A DNA stretch of 64,000 bases from Pseudeuparius sepicola (GCA_963920635.1 OY987298.1:63199949-63263948), one strand, 5' to 3'. Counted from the stretch's first letter, positions 1-11,548 are shown. Translations and numbers: made by a program. The notes: generated by a model from the sequence alone, not told the origin.

Positions 1-29
1 ATATATACATTATATAAATATTTAGATTT

Positions 30-475
30 TTAGATAATTGTCACTTTGGACTTGCAATGTCAATTTAAACTTGCAAGCATGTATAATGGCAAGTTTACAC
101 TAAGAATAATTATTATAAGCGTAGAACGAACATCGAAACTAAAACATCACTTCTTGTTTAAATATACAATTATGTATAATTATCGTTAGTTTGAACTTGA
201 AATTTTAAATATTTGTAATAATAATTGTCCGATTAAATTTGCAATTATCATGTATAATTGTCAGTTTAGATTTGCAGTTTTAGATAATTTCCAATTTACC
301 TATCTATAACAGTTGGCAATTTAAACTTGCAGTTTCAGATAATTGTAAGTTTAAACTTGCAATTTGCAATTATGTAGGTAGATATTTGATATTAATATTT
401 TAGGTAATTGTCAGTGTTAACTTAACTGACAGTGAGATAAAACGACAAGTTTAAACTGACAATAATACATAATGC
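30..475. repeat. Degenerate short interspersed/tandem repeat
   Basis: Diverged copies of a motif close to AATTGTCAGTTTAAACTTGC recur every 30-60 bases, for example near 48-80, 220-290, 305-365 and 400-465. Some copies are inverted (GCAAGTTTACAC, ACAAGTTTAAACTGAC). It looks like an old decayed minisatellite. No coding potential is visible. Confidence 0.5.
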
Positions 476-1499
476 TATGATTTTCCTTGTTCAATCAAAA
501 TATTTGTACGTGATATATAATGATTCAATAATAGCAAAAGTTTGTTGATTTTAAGATTCAAGCTAAACTGGAATATTGTTTGGTCCTTAACGAAATAGGA
601 TATTTTCAAAGCTTTATAAATAAACTAATATGATTCCTCTTGGTTGTAGCTAGTGAGGGAATATATTTTGTAAATTTATTTTCGAGTTATGTTGAGGTTC
701 TCGTGCAGAAAAATCGAATCGTCTTCCCTAATTTATGACGTTTTGATGCAAATGGTATCTATCAGCATTCCGGAAGAGATGCTTCACAGTGATTTTCAAC
801 CCTTCAGGGTCGTTATTTCGCCAGCGCCTGGCTGGCTCGCAAATTATTTCCAACGGGGAAGCACAGGGGGCGATGTTGCTCCGTAATTAAATTTAGCTAG
901 TAATGACATTAGTGGATGTAAATCGAGGGTTGAGTTACATAAAAATTGCTCCCTAGTTTGTCGTTTGCCAGCCCATGCTTTCTCTCTCTAGCCCGCCAGC
1001 GCGATTAACATATGCCGACAGAATTTAATTTTACCGGGGAATATTTAATTTTAATCTTTTTGCGTGGTGCGTGGCAAAGCGGCGTGATTTCGCACGGAAT
1101 GTACAGTTGTTGATTTAATTTCGCAGTAAATTTAAACAGCTTACGCTCAGCGGAAAAAAAAAGAATCATGACACCAAAAATACAATAAAAATTATTTTAA
1201 TCAAATAATGGATGTCTACTACTACTACTAGTCTTTTTGCAAATACTTTATCTGTTGTACGATGAAAATAATTTATTTGTTTAGTGAAAAAATCAATAAA
1301 TAATAATTATTAATAATACATTATTAAAAGTGTTAGAACTAGTATGTTTATTTCATTTTTATTTATATATTTCATATTCAAATTAATAAATAAAATGAAA
1401 CGGCAATTAATGAATAAATTAACCCTCCAAAGGTACTTAAAACTTGTGTGTGGGATTTAATAAAATAAATAAAACAAAATAGGTAGGTACCTATATTCC
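476..1499. other. AT-rich non-coding stretch
   Basis: There is no recognisable gene or repeat here. The part around 960-1140 has a more balanced composition and contains homeodomain-like AATTTAATT strings. It could be conserved non-coding DNA, but conservation cannot be judged from one sequence. Confidence 0.4.
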
Positions 1500-2923
1500 T
1501 TATTCATGTTCATGTTCACGAATGCGTGGTTGAAAACATTTGCGGGGCAAAAACTACCCCTTCCCACCCCCGAAAGTTTGTTTTTAATTTTATTATTGTC
1601 TTTTTTGAAAACCCATTCACTACATCCCTTATTTCACGAATCTGGGGGTTGAAAACATTTACGGGGCAAAAACTACCCATTCCAACCCCCGGAATTTCGT
1701 TTATAATTTGATTATTGCCGTTTTTTGAAAACACATTCACTACATCCCTTATTTCACGAATCTGGGGTTGAAAACATTTACGGGGCAAAAACTACCCCTT
1801 CCCACCCCCGGAAGTTCGTTTTTAATTTGATTATTGCCGTTTTATGAAAATGCAATCACTATATTCCTTATTTCACGAATCCGTGGTTGAAAACATTTTC
1901 GGGGCAAAAACTACCCCTTACCACGCCAGAAAGTTTGTTTTTAATTTGATTATTGTCGTTTTTTGAGAACACATTCACTACATCCTTTATTTCACGAATC
2001 CGTGGTTGAAAACATTTGCGGGGCAAAAACTACCCCTTCCCACCCCCGGAAGTTCGTTTTTAATTTGATTATTGCCGTTTTTTGAAAATGCAATCACTAT
2101 ATCCCTTATTTCACGAATCCGTGGTTGAAAATATTTGGGGGCAAAAACTACCCCTTTCCACCCCCGAAAGTTTGTTTTTAATTTTATTATTGTTGTTTTT
2201 TGAAAACACATTCACTACATCCCTTATTTCACGAATCTGGGGTTGAAAACATTTACGGGGCAAGAACTACCCCTTCCCACCCCCGGAAGTTCGTTTTTAA
2301 TTTGATTATTGCCGTTTTATGAAAATGCAATCACAATATTCCTTATTTCACGAATCCGTGGTTGAAAACATTTGCGGGGCAAAAACTACCCCTTCCCACC
2401 CCCGGAAGTTCGTTTTTAATTTGATTATTGCCGTTTTTTGAAAATGCAATCACTATATCCCTTATTTCTTATTTCACGAATCCGTGGTTGAAAACATTTG
2501 GGGGTAAAAACTACCCCTTTCCACCCCCGAAAGTTTGTTTTTAATTTTATTATTGTCGTTTTTTGAAAACACATTCACTACATCCCTTATTTCACGAATC
2601 TGGGGTTGAAAACATTTACGGGGCAAAAACTACCCCTTCCCACTCCCGGAAGTTCGTTTTTAATTTGATTATTGCCGTTTTATGAAAATGCAATCACTAT
2701 ATTCCTTATTTCACGAATCCGTGGTTGAAAACATTTTCGGGGCAAAAACTACCCCTTACCACGCCAGAAAGTTTGTTTTTAATTTGATTATTGTCGTTTT
2801 TTGAGAACACATTCACTACATCCTTTATTTCACGAATCCGTGGTTGAAAACATTTGCGGGGCAAAAACTACCCCTTCCCACCCCCGGAAGTTCGTTTTTA
2901 ATTTGATTATTGCCGTTTTTTGA
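1500..2923 (-). repeat. Satellite array A, about 119-bp unit, 12 copies
   Basis: The anchor CACGAAT recurs at 1517, 1635, 1755, 1874, 1993, 2112, 2230, 2349, 2475, 2593, 2712 and 2831, so the period is 118-120 bp; one interval is 126 bp because CTTATTT is duplicated. Each unit carries the blocks GGTTGAAAAC, GGGGCAAAAACTACCCC and TTTGATTATTGCCG. Units fall into four variants (A, B, C, D) that recur in order, giving a higher-order repeat of about 475 bp. Short open frames inside it arise because several frames lack stops; the unit length is usually not a multiple of three, so this is not a gene. Strand is set relative to array B, to which it is homologous in inverse orientation. Confidence 0.93.
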
Positions 2924-4480
2924 AGGGGTGCTGGGGGTACTTTTCGACCAACAAATTTTTTAACCACGAATTGGAATCATTGCAAACATCCTTGCTAAAA
3001 TTGGCGAGGATCCGTCAATGAAGTTATCATTTTTGTTCTTAAAGGGGTGCTGGGGGTAGTTTTCGCCCAAGAATTTTTGTCAAGCGCGAATTCGTGAATC
3101 TAGAGTCATTTAGAACGTACTTTCTAAAATCGACCCATAATCAAGTTATAATTTTTTTAAAGAGGTGCTGGGGGTAATTTTCGCCCAACAGTTTTTTAAA
3201 GTACAAATTTGTGCATCTGGAATCATTAGGAACATCCTTGCTAAAAACGGTGGGAATCGTACCATGAAAGTTTCGTTTTTTTCTTTAAGGGGTAGTGGGG
3301 GGTGGTTTTTGCCCAAGAAAATTTTTTCAACCACGAATTCGCGCATCTAGAATCATTATAGGACCGTCCTTGCTAAAATTGGCAAGGATTCGACAATGAA
3401 GTTATCATTTTTGTTCTTAAAGGGCTGCTGAGGGTAGTTTTCGAAAAAGAATGTTTTCAAACGCAAATTCGTGAATCTAGAATTATTTAGAACGTACTTG
3501 CTAAAATTAGCCAAGATTCGATAATTAACTTATAATTGCTTTGGTGCTGGGGGTAGTTTTCGGCCAACAATTTTTTTAAAGCACAAATAATTTGTGCATC
3601 TGTAATCATTAGGTACGTCCTTGCCAAAAACTGTGGGAATTTACCATGGAAGTTATATATTTTTTCTTTAAGGGGTAGTGGGGGTAGTTTTCGCCCAACA
3701 AATTTTTTGAACCACAAATTCGCGCATCTATCATCATTATAGGAACATCCTTGGTAAAATTGGCGAGGAGCCGACAATGAAGTTATCGTTTTTGTTCTTA
3801 AAGGGGTGCTGAGGGTAGTTTTCGAACAAGAAATTTTTTCAACCGCGAATTCGTGAATCTAGAGTCATTAAGAACGTACCTACTTGCTAAAATCGGCCAG
3901 GATCCGACAATGAAGTTATAATTTTTTTAAAGGGGTGCTTGGGGTAGTTTTCGACCAACAAGTTTTTTAAAGTACAAATTTGTACATTATCTGGAATCAT
4001 TAGGAACGTCCTTGCTAAAACGGTGGGAATCGTACCATGAAAGTTATATTTTTTTCTTTAATACGGGGTAGTGGGGGTAGTTTTCGCACAACACATTTTT
4101 TCAACTACGAATTCGCGCATCTGGAATCATTAGGAACGTTCCTTGCTAAAATTGGAGAGGATTCGACAATGAATCATTTTTGTTCTTAAAGGGGCGTTGA
4201 GGGTAGTTTTCGCACAAGAAATTTTTTCAGCCACGATTTAGTGCATCTGGAATCATTACGAACGTCCTTGCTAAAATCAGCGAGGATCCGACAATAAAGT
4301 TATCATTTTTTTTCCTAAAGGGGTGCTGGGGTAGTTTATTCGCCCAACAATTTTTTTAAAGCACGAATTTGAGCATCTGGGATCGTTAGCTAAAAATCGT
4401 GGTGGTAGTCGGGGTAACTTTCGCCCAACAAATTTTTTCAACCACGAATTCGTGCATTTGGAATGATTAGGAACGTCCTT
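2924..4480 (+). repeat. Satellite array B, about 127-bp unit, 13 copies
   Basis: The anchor (A)AGGGGTGCTGGGGGTAG or a variant recurs near 2924, 3042, 3160, 3287, 3418, 3540, 3670, 3799, 3919, 4061, 4186, 4316 and 4400. Three subtypes alternate strictly: units with GTAGTGGGGG, units with GTGCTGAGGG, and units with AAAGTACAAATTTG or AAAGCACAAA downstream. This gives a higher-order period of about 380-395 bp. The block GTTTTCGCCCAACAAATTTT followed by CAACCACGAATTCGTG is the reverse complement of the corresponding part of array A with modest divergence, so the two arrays share ancestry. Confidence 0.92.
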
Positions 4481-4485
4481 GCGGG

Positions 4486-6187
4486 GATCATGATATTCAT
4501 GATCATTTGATAAATGAATATTTCAATAATACAACAATACTTATAGGTAGAAAAAACATTTGGAAACAGAGATTTGAATGATAAATTTAATATGCAACAA
4601 GTATTATTCATGATTTATGATTTTATTCTGTAAACTTTCGTTAGGCCCAAAATTATAAATAGTAAAAACCCATAAAATTGGTATCATTGACATCCTGTAC
4701 ATATTTTCTACATTGTAGAACAAATATTTACCGTATACTAAGTGTATAATTATTAGTAAATAAGATACGAATAAACTATATTATTTGTAACATCTTAATA
4801 TATTTTAATCGGATAATTAATATTGGCTCTGAAGCACTCTGTATAGCTTAGTATACGTCATACGTATTCTACAAAGACGAAGCAAATAATAAAATAGCTA
4901 TGCTCCCACTAGGTTATATTTCGTATAGTTCAAGGCCTCTGCCCGTCTGCCCGGAAATAGATTTTGATGACTGAAAGCCGCCGCCAGCATAGACGCGTTT
5001 ATGAAACCTTTATTCCTAAACCACCGGCAACACGGTTAGGCTCTTCAGCTGACTGCTGGCGCCTCTAGCGGTGACTTTTATCGGAGGGTATTTTACGGTT
5101 TTAAAAATAGAACGATTCTGCATCCGAGCGCCATCTGTTAGGCCAAGGCAAAACCAACTTTCAGTGTGCTATACATATTTTACGAGCCCAATGCTACTGG
5201 CACTTCTGTCCGCGTAGCGTATATTTTCTGTGGTGCATAGATTTGTGCCCTTGTTTTTTTTTATTTATTTTATGGCTTTTGGATTTCTATGTTCCCATTT
5301 ATGAGAATGAGAATGGGCAAAATTAAAATTTGATATTATATTTCCTCTGATTCAAAATCAAGAAATAATTTTATACAATATAGCCAATTTTAAATTTTTT
5401 TTTGCTTCTTTTTATTTCTTATTCTAATCACTATATAAAGAAAGCGACCTTTATAGTGTGACAAGCTGTATACGGGTATAGGAATTTTACTTCCCGTATT
5501 ATCAAAAATGACAATTATTTCTTCCACTGTCTGGAAAAATAATTATGGCTTGCTTGATAAAACCTTCTCACCTGAATGAAAAATGCAAAGAAATTTTCTT
5601 AAATACTAAATATCTCAAAACGGGTAGTTTTTGGTATAGAATGTTATTTACATAAAATGTGGGGCTTGGACGCCGACATCCAACAAACTATAGAAATATG
5701 GGTCATTCCATTTAAAAAAAAAAGTTAAGTATTGCTGTTTGAAGTTATCTGTATTTGAGAGCCTGTTACGAACACACTGTATATGCAAAAACCAATTTAG
5801 ACATACCACACCACACACGGTTGTGCCGTCATACTTCGGCTAAAATATATCTTTGATATCTATTAAAATAAAGATACAGCATTCAGTTTCCATAACCTCC
5901 ACGAAGTCCCTAAATTCCAAGAAAAAATCGATATCTTGGCAACGCTGCATCCAAAATACAAAACAAAAAAACGGTTCTGTAGCAAATTTCATGGAGAATG
6001 CAAATATTCCAAAGGATTAATGCAATTGTCAAAATCTAAATATTTTATTTTTGTCCTGCAAATACGAATCGCCCTGTATATGTGAAAATAAAAGAGAGGT
6101 TACGTGCACCGCGAACCTTACAACTTTTACAACTCTTACGGTTCCTGAGATCCAGGGGGTAGGACAAACTATTTGAGACACGCTGTA
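4486..6187. other. AT-rich non-coding stretch
   Basis: I see no gene. It contains a small palindrome around 4497-4513 (GATCATGA...TCATGATC), a CTCF-like string at 5057-5073, and isolated transposon-end strings such as CACTGTATATG near 5776 and CGCCCTGTATATG near 6070. The latter suggest worn fragments of the CCCTGTATA-ended elements that are abundant elsewhere in the window. Confidence 0.4.
5057..5073 (+). promoter_or_regulatory. CTCF-like motif
   Basis: TGGCGCCTCTAGCGGTG resembles the CTCF core (C)GCCCTCTAGTGG. It is a sequence match only; no occupancy can be inferred. The same core occurs three times in repeats at 20623, 29904 and 30376. Confidence 0.3.
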
Positions 6188-6247
6188 CGTTGTTCAGTGG
6201 TTGTTTTTTATTTGTGATAAAATACAAATAAAAACAACCACTGAACG
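6188..6247. repeat. Small hairpin
   Basis: A stem of about 24 bp is formed by GTTCAGTGGTTG followed by a T-rich stretch and ATTTGT, against ACAAATAAAAACAACCACTG, with a loop of about 8 bases. It is probably the core of a small fold-back element. Confidence 0.75.
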
Positions 6248-8040
6248 AAAACAATTCACAGTGCAACAATAGAAACAATCAAACATCAAGAGATTTTAAT
6301 TATTATTTTCTAAATCTTACGGTGTAGGCGGGTATGGGTAACTAAAAACAACGACTAAGTAACATCCCATTTAACTTTTTATTTTTTACCTTAGAATAAA
6401 TGTTTTCTTTATTCGGCACTATGTAGTCTCAAAATCGCCATAGCCATCAGACATAGCCACTAAAGTAAATCATAATTGCACGATTTTTTCTGGAAGTTGG
6501 CCGTGGCGAGACAGAGAGGTCTGTCGCCCCCCAAACTTTTCAACCGCATTGCGAAAACGTTACCGATAACAACGTAGTCTTTATGTATGAGCCGTTCGGC
6601 CGGAGTCAACAACGATAATATTCTGTATGTAGACTGCAATCTAGATTGGCTTGAGGACGCCCGCTCGGATCCGGTGCACAGTGGTCCATTAGGTCCGATC
6701 TAGCAACACCAAAATAAATATATGGAAAGTGCAGGAAGGGCGGTCGGGGTCGGCTCATGGACGGGTGACCGCGATCTTTATTATTATTTTTTTACCGTAC
6801 ATTTTTTATTTGTGATTTGTTGAACGAAAGTTGAAATTCAGTGTTTTGGTACAGAAATAACTATTGCATTTTTAAAATCTTGCGATATGAAATTCTGCAC
6901 CGATTTTGAAATACTTCATTTTGAAATTTATATTACCTAAGTTAATTTAACTTGAATAATTTCTGCATCAATCTCGTGATGGAGACAGGCGATCGGAGCT
7001 GACACGACAAAAATGGTTTGATTTCATCGAAGAATCATAACTAGTAGGTAAACTTTTTAATGTTAGTAGCTTTCTGAGAGTTTGGAGGAAACCTGTCACG
7101 GTTTTGCCAGTCCCTATAAATCGAGCTATAAATTAAATGTGGCATAGTACCTTAGAAAACTTCGATTGTATGTATAAATAATATACCAAACAACAACTTT
7201 TATATAAAACATTTAAATATAAAAAGCGATGGTTAGGGTTAGTACAAATAGTATCTTATATTTTACTTTTTGAAAACTAGTAGGTCGTTTCATTCACGTA
7301 GAGACAATTTATAGCTTTATGGAAGTATTTCAACACCTATATAGGTACCTACTAATATTAAACAGGTATAGCCAAGATCTAATGGATGATCCTGTTTTTC
7401 ACTGTTCAAGTCCAGAGTTGCGTTTGCTGTAATTAAGTGGTGCATATGGTGTGAATGATGAATAATAGATGTAGAGGACATCCATTTCCTCGGAATAGTT
7501 GCCATGCCGACGACAAAAATAAAAGTGTTTCCTTATAGAAAAATGCAAAAAAAGCGCGTCTTATTACGGAACCAGTCCTGGCTTGCAGGCCACAATTGCG
7601 CCAATCTACATTCCTTTTCGGTTTATAACGGGCGCGATTCAGAGTCCTCCGCTTTTTCCTGCGCCGCGCTCGCGTTTTTATATTTAAGCATTTGCCCTAA
7701 TAAAACGGTTTACGATATGCAAAGGGGATCTTTATATCGTCTACATTGTATGTTAATCGTGCCGGGGAGGCCTTAAAAACACTTTAAAAAATTTAATTGC
7801 GCATTAAAGATCGCAATCTCGCACTGTCCCAGCGCGCGCAGTTGGGAGGAAACAGGGCGGCCGATCGGCTGCAAATCGTATCGGATATGCAAATGGATGT
7901 TTATTTAGCAAGCTGGACGCAGGAACCACCAACCCCTCCTTATTTATACGGTATGAACCACTCATTCTACGCATGCACGGGTGAACATTATTAAAGCAGA
8001 GTATTATGGTTTTAATTGTGTCTTTTATAAAAAGACCATA
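6248..8040. other. Non-coding stretch with a GC-richer core
   Basis: There is no convincing gene. The 7500-7990 part is less AT-biased, with an octamer-like ATGCAAAT at about 7889 and the strings TTTATATTTAAG and GCGCGCAG. It looks like unique, possibly regulatory DNA. Open frames of 60-90 codons there show no recognisable protein domain. Confidence 0.35.
6727..6772 (+). other. 5S rRNA-like fragment (possible pseudogene or 5S-derived SINE piece)
   Basis: GGACGGGTGACCGC differs by one base from the 5S rRNA box C region (GGATGGGTGACCGC). It is preceded by GCAGG...GGTCGGG, as in the 5S internal control region, with a shortened middle. A T-run follows at 6785-6792. The 5' half of 5S is not clear, so a functional 5S gene is not supported. 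Chance similarity over such a short span remains possible. Confidence 0.3.
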
Positions 8041-8265
8041 TACAGTGGGGATACAAATTGTGGAATATTCCTTATATTTCTTAAAATATTCCTCATATCA
8101 AAAACATGTTTTAATAATAGTGTTAGGGGAAATTATTATTATTATGTATTATTATTAGAAAACGGGAAATAATTACCCCTAACACTTTTATTAAAACAGG
8201 TTTTTGATATGAGGAATATTTTATGAAATAATAAGCAATATTCTACAATTTGTATCCACACTGTA
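8041..8265. mobile_element. MITE, mariner-like ends, TA target duplication
   Basis: The ends CAGTGGGGATACAAATTGT and ACAATTTGTATCCACACTG are inverted repeats that extend far inward (matching blocks around 8090-8135 and 8175-8215), flanked on both sides by TA. Length without TA is 221 bp. A CAGTG end and TA duplication are typical of Tc1/mariner-derived MITEs. It has no coding capacity; the open frame inside it is incidental. Confidence 0.85.
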
Positions 8266-8499
8266 TAAGTCAGCAGTGAAGTTTATGTTTGTTTTCGTTA
8301 ACTTAGGAAAAAATGTTACCACAGATATTTAACATCATATCAAAAATGAATGAGTGACGAACTGCAGTTACCCAAGGTTACTAAAAGGGCCATCCCTATG
8401 CCTCCATTTTTTATAAGCTTTTATTTAATTTTACAAGCTTTTATTTAACTTGCAATGTATGTATGTAGGTATGATTGTATGTATGTTTAGGTCAAATCT

Positions 8500-9062
8500 T
8501 ACAAGCTGAATTAGAACCACTTCCTGACATCCGATTGAGCTGAAATTTTGCATACACCTTTAGTTCCGGTGACAATACAATATACAATACTCAATATTGT
8601 AATACTTTCAAAATGGCCGTAGCCACAAGATGGCGGATGATGTATTTTCTGTCAACCCCTTTAATATGGGTATCAAATAAAAGGGCTTAAAGAATAGAAA
8701 TAGATAGAGTTAGTGACATCACACTAAATCCAATATGGCCGCCGATCCAAGATGGCGGATAATGTATTTTTTTTGTAAACCCCCTTAATATGGGTATAAA
8801 ATGAAAGGGCTTGAAGAGTAGAAAACGATAGAGTTAGTGACATCACACTAAATTCAATATGGCCGTCGCTCCAAGATGGCGGATGATGTATTTTTTTGTC
8901 AACCCCCTTAATATGAGCATCAAATGAAAGGGCTTGAAGAGCAGAAAACGATAAAGTTAGTAACATGACACTAAATTCAATATGGCCGCCGCTCCAACAC
9001 GGCGGATTACATTTTCTTTTCCCTTAATATGAGCATTAAATGAAGGGCTTGAAGAGTAGAAC
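8500..9062. repeat. ATGGCGG tandem repeat, about 123-bp unit, 4 copies
   Basis: Units begin near 8609, 8730, 8852 and 8977 with a pair of motifs, (C)AATATGGCCGCCG and CAAGATGGCGGAT. Each is followed by GTCAACCCCCTTAATATG, AAAGGGCTTGAAGAG and GTTAGTGACATCACACTAAA. The leader at 8505-8600 (ATCCGATTGAGCTGAAATT and onward) resembles, from memory, an insect interspersed repeat, so this is probably the variable tail of a larger transposon-derived repeat. An antisense open frame of 80 codons is a by-product of the repetition. Confidence 0.85.
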
Positions 9063-9072
9063 TAAAAAGTTG

Positions 9073-9451
9073 AAAATAAAATTAATAGTAAAAAATATTT
9101 TTAAAACAAGCTTTTGGTTAAATGCTCTGAAAAGAAGAACATAAACTTTATAATAAATCAAACCAAGGCAAACCCATAATTTTGTTACATTATACAACTG
9201 TATGTGATATAAAAGCGTGACGCGAGAATATATATATCTTGAAAGTAATTTTAAGTAGAAAATGTATTTTATATAAAAGAAATTTACACACGAAAATCTC
9301 GCGACAAGCTTTTATATCATATACAGTTGTATAATGTAGCAAAATTATGGGTTTGCCTTGGTTTGATTTATTATAAAGTTTATTTTCTTCTTTTCAGAGC
9401 ATTTAAATAAAAGCTTGTTTTTAAAAATATTTTTTTACTATTAATTTTATT
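9073..9451. mobile_element. Fold-back (inverted-repeat) element
   Basis: Two arms of about 150 bp (9073-9225 and 9300-9451) are near-perfect reverse complements. Landmarks are AAATTAATAGTAAAAAATAT with its mirror ATATTTTTTTACTATTAATT, and CCAAGGCAAACCCATAATTT with its mirror. The loop is about 75 bp. There is no coding capacity, and I could not define a target duplication. Confidence 0.85.
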
Positions 9452-10570
9452 AAATAAAAGAATCTCATATATTTTTACGAAAAACCATTACATAGGTTTT
9501 AGAGCTCCAGCCCAGATCTATAAAGTCAGGCTTATGAATGCAAAAGTTTTTTCAAACATAACACAAGCCGAGTCCTCGTGCTCGCCATTGGTAGGGTTTT
9601 TGCACATAACTATACGGCACACATTTACTTCCACCTGCGGCATAATTCTTCAGATTATAAAAATTCCCAAGTGCTAAAAGAAAACGTAGGATACAAATAG
9701 CAAATACTAAACACCAGATAATTATTATAACAGCTGTCAGCCAGCAACTTGCAGATACCAAAAGTCTTACTTCGATTTCGCAAAGCTATTGTATACTATT
9801 GTTCAAAATAATGTCAAGAAATGTAGGCATGTACATTTTAAATTTCATTTTTTTTTCCAATTATTCAAGGTCGTGTACAAAGTATAGTATACAACTCGTA
9901 TTGCATGCTTGGCTTCACTTCGTGACGCAACTTGTGCACTTGCATTACAACATTACAATATGCCTCATTGCTTAACTTGTTACAAGATATTATTATTTGA
10001 AAAAATTACACTTTTGTTTTTCTACTCCATTATATTTGCCGTTTTCTTTACAACCTACAAAATAGATACTTACATTATGAGCAATCCCAGTTAAGAAGGG
10101 TTCGTTAAGCGTTTTCTGCGCCATCACTAGATGTGCAACCGAACTACGTTGCCCTAAACCCGGACCAATGGTGTCAGTAAAGACTACCAGAAATGTCAGG
10201 TGGCGTCGGTGTTAGTTTCGGACCAGGTTTCCCGCAAATAACTACAAATTTCTTCGCGATCATTTTGTGCAGAGGGATATAGCCAAATCTCTGAGGCAAA
10301 CTTAACATATTCGATTTTTTGAAAAAGGCACTGTTTGTGACATAACGACTCGGACATACATAAATATTAAATAAATTCTCTTTTATTTGAAATCTGTAGC
10401 GAATTGGAATAAATAAAATATGTTAGATATTAAATCAAACCATGCAATATCGAATCGTACTGTTTTAAAGAGATCCATGGCACACTTGACTTGCCAGATG
10501 CATTTAAAATTCCCATTTTGCTCAACTTTGACAACCCCCAGAAAGGATCTACCTGCATGTTTTTTGTTCA
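9452..10570. other. AT-rich stretch, nothing recognised
   Basis: No gene or clear repeat is visible. The part at 10100-10230 has more balanced composition with GCGCCATCACTAGATG and AGGTGGCGTCGG strings. Short open frames lack any recognisable domain. Confidence 0.35.
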
Positions 10571-10828
10571 AATTCGGTATGTGGGAGTTTTAGGGTGCCC
10601 TGATTAACACTGGGTTGTCAGATTTTAAATAAAAAATTGCTAAATGGTGTTCGTCATTTTTTACTAGAAAAAAATTCGTAGTAGGCCTTGAAAAGTGAGA
10701 TTAAGACCTGAAATTTTGCAAAAAGTAGAGTTTTTTGTGACCTATATTTAGAAAAAAACTGCTAAAATCGGATGAAAAATAAAAATTTTACGGGGTGCCT
10801 CCATTCAAATTAGCCCACCCTGTATAAT
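10571..10828. mobile_element. Truncated end of a CACCCTGTATA element
   Basis: The right end reads ATTTTACGGGGTGCCTCC, then ATTCAAATTAGCCCACCCTGTATA. This parallels the right end of the fold-back element at 34789-35521 (ATTTTACAGAGGTGTCTCC ... GGGCCACACTGTATA). A weaker left counterpart may lie at 10571-10620 (GGGTGCCCTGATTAAC). I treat it as a diverged or truncated member of that family. Confidence 0.5.
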
Positions 10829-11186
10829 TATCATCTATGTCTATATCTCATACCGCAAAAGCTGAAATTTCGTAAACTAATAGTTAAGTTGATAACTTAA
10901 ACAAAAAAATATCCAGCTTTATACTTAGTGAGGGAAAAGTGTCCAGTTGATGCAGTCAAAGACATACAACGCGTCCGAGCGCTTACCGATGGGCCGGTTG
11001 GCTTATGTGGTTTTGGTCATTAAAAAAGGTCGCTGGCTCCCGGGCTAGAATAATCAAGCAACCAGAGCTAAGCTTTCTCCAGTGCGTGTTGACATGAAAA
11101 TCAAGCAACCCTTCAATTTATTTTATTCCAAACAGTCAGTGTGATCTGTTAAATTATTTTCACCGTTTATCCATAATATGGATAGC
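10829..11186. other. AT-rich stretch, nothing recognised
   Basis: I see no gene, repeat or structured element in this interval. Confidence 0.35.
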
Positions 11187-11259
11187 TGCTAAAAGCATAT
11201 AATATATGCTTTTAGCTGCTTTCATATAATATATTATATGCTTTTAGCAGCTATTACAA
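11187..11259. repeat. Nested palindrome cluster
   Basis: TAGCTGCTAAAAGCATAT is followed by its own complement and then by a second inverted copy ending in ATGCTTTTAGCAGCTAT. Three alternating copies of GCTAAAAGCATATAAT therefore lie within 73 bp and can fold in more than one way. It may be the remains of a small MITE. Confidence 0.75.
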
Positions 11260-11548
11260 GAAGAAAAAATACACCGTCAATAACGCCCTAGAACGATTGA
11301 GCACTCCTCTTTTTTGATAACAATTTAAAAATGCTTTTTGAAAAGATACTTTGTGGCCAAAAGATCTTGGATAAAATATCCTTTAAAAATGCTAAAAATA
11401 TCTTATAGATTCTTAAAAATGATCTTATAGATCTTTAAAATGAACTTACTCCTTAATATCTTAAAAATATACCTATTAAAAAATCTTTGAAATACTTAAA
11501 TTTAGATACAAGAACAGTCTCTTTTACAAAGTATCTAAAAAATAGATC

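Noticed and set aside
1516..2211. Antisense open frames of 74-90 codons with repeated (IREIRDVV..FSK) segments
   Set aside because: They lie in the satellite array, whose unit length is mostly not a multiple of three. The repeated peptide is a by-product of the tandem DNA repeat.
1500..4480. CRISPR-like array
   Set aside because: Units are contiguous diverged satellites of about 120 bp with no unique spacers, in a eukaryotic context.
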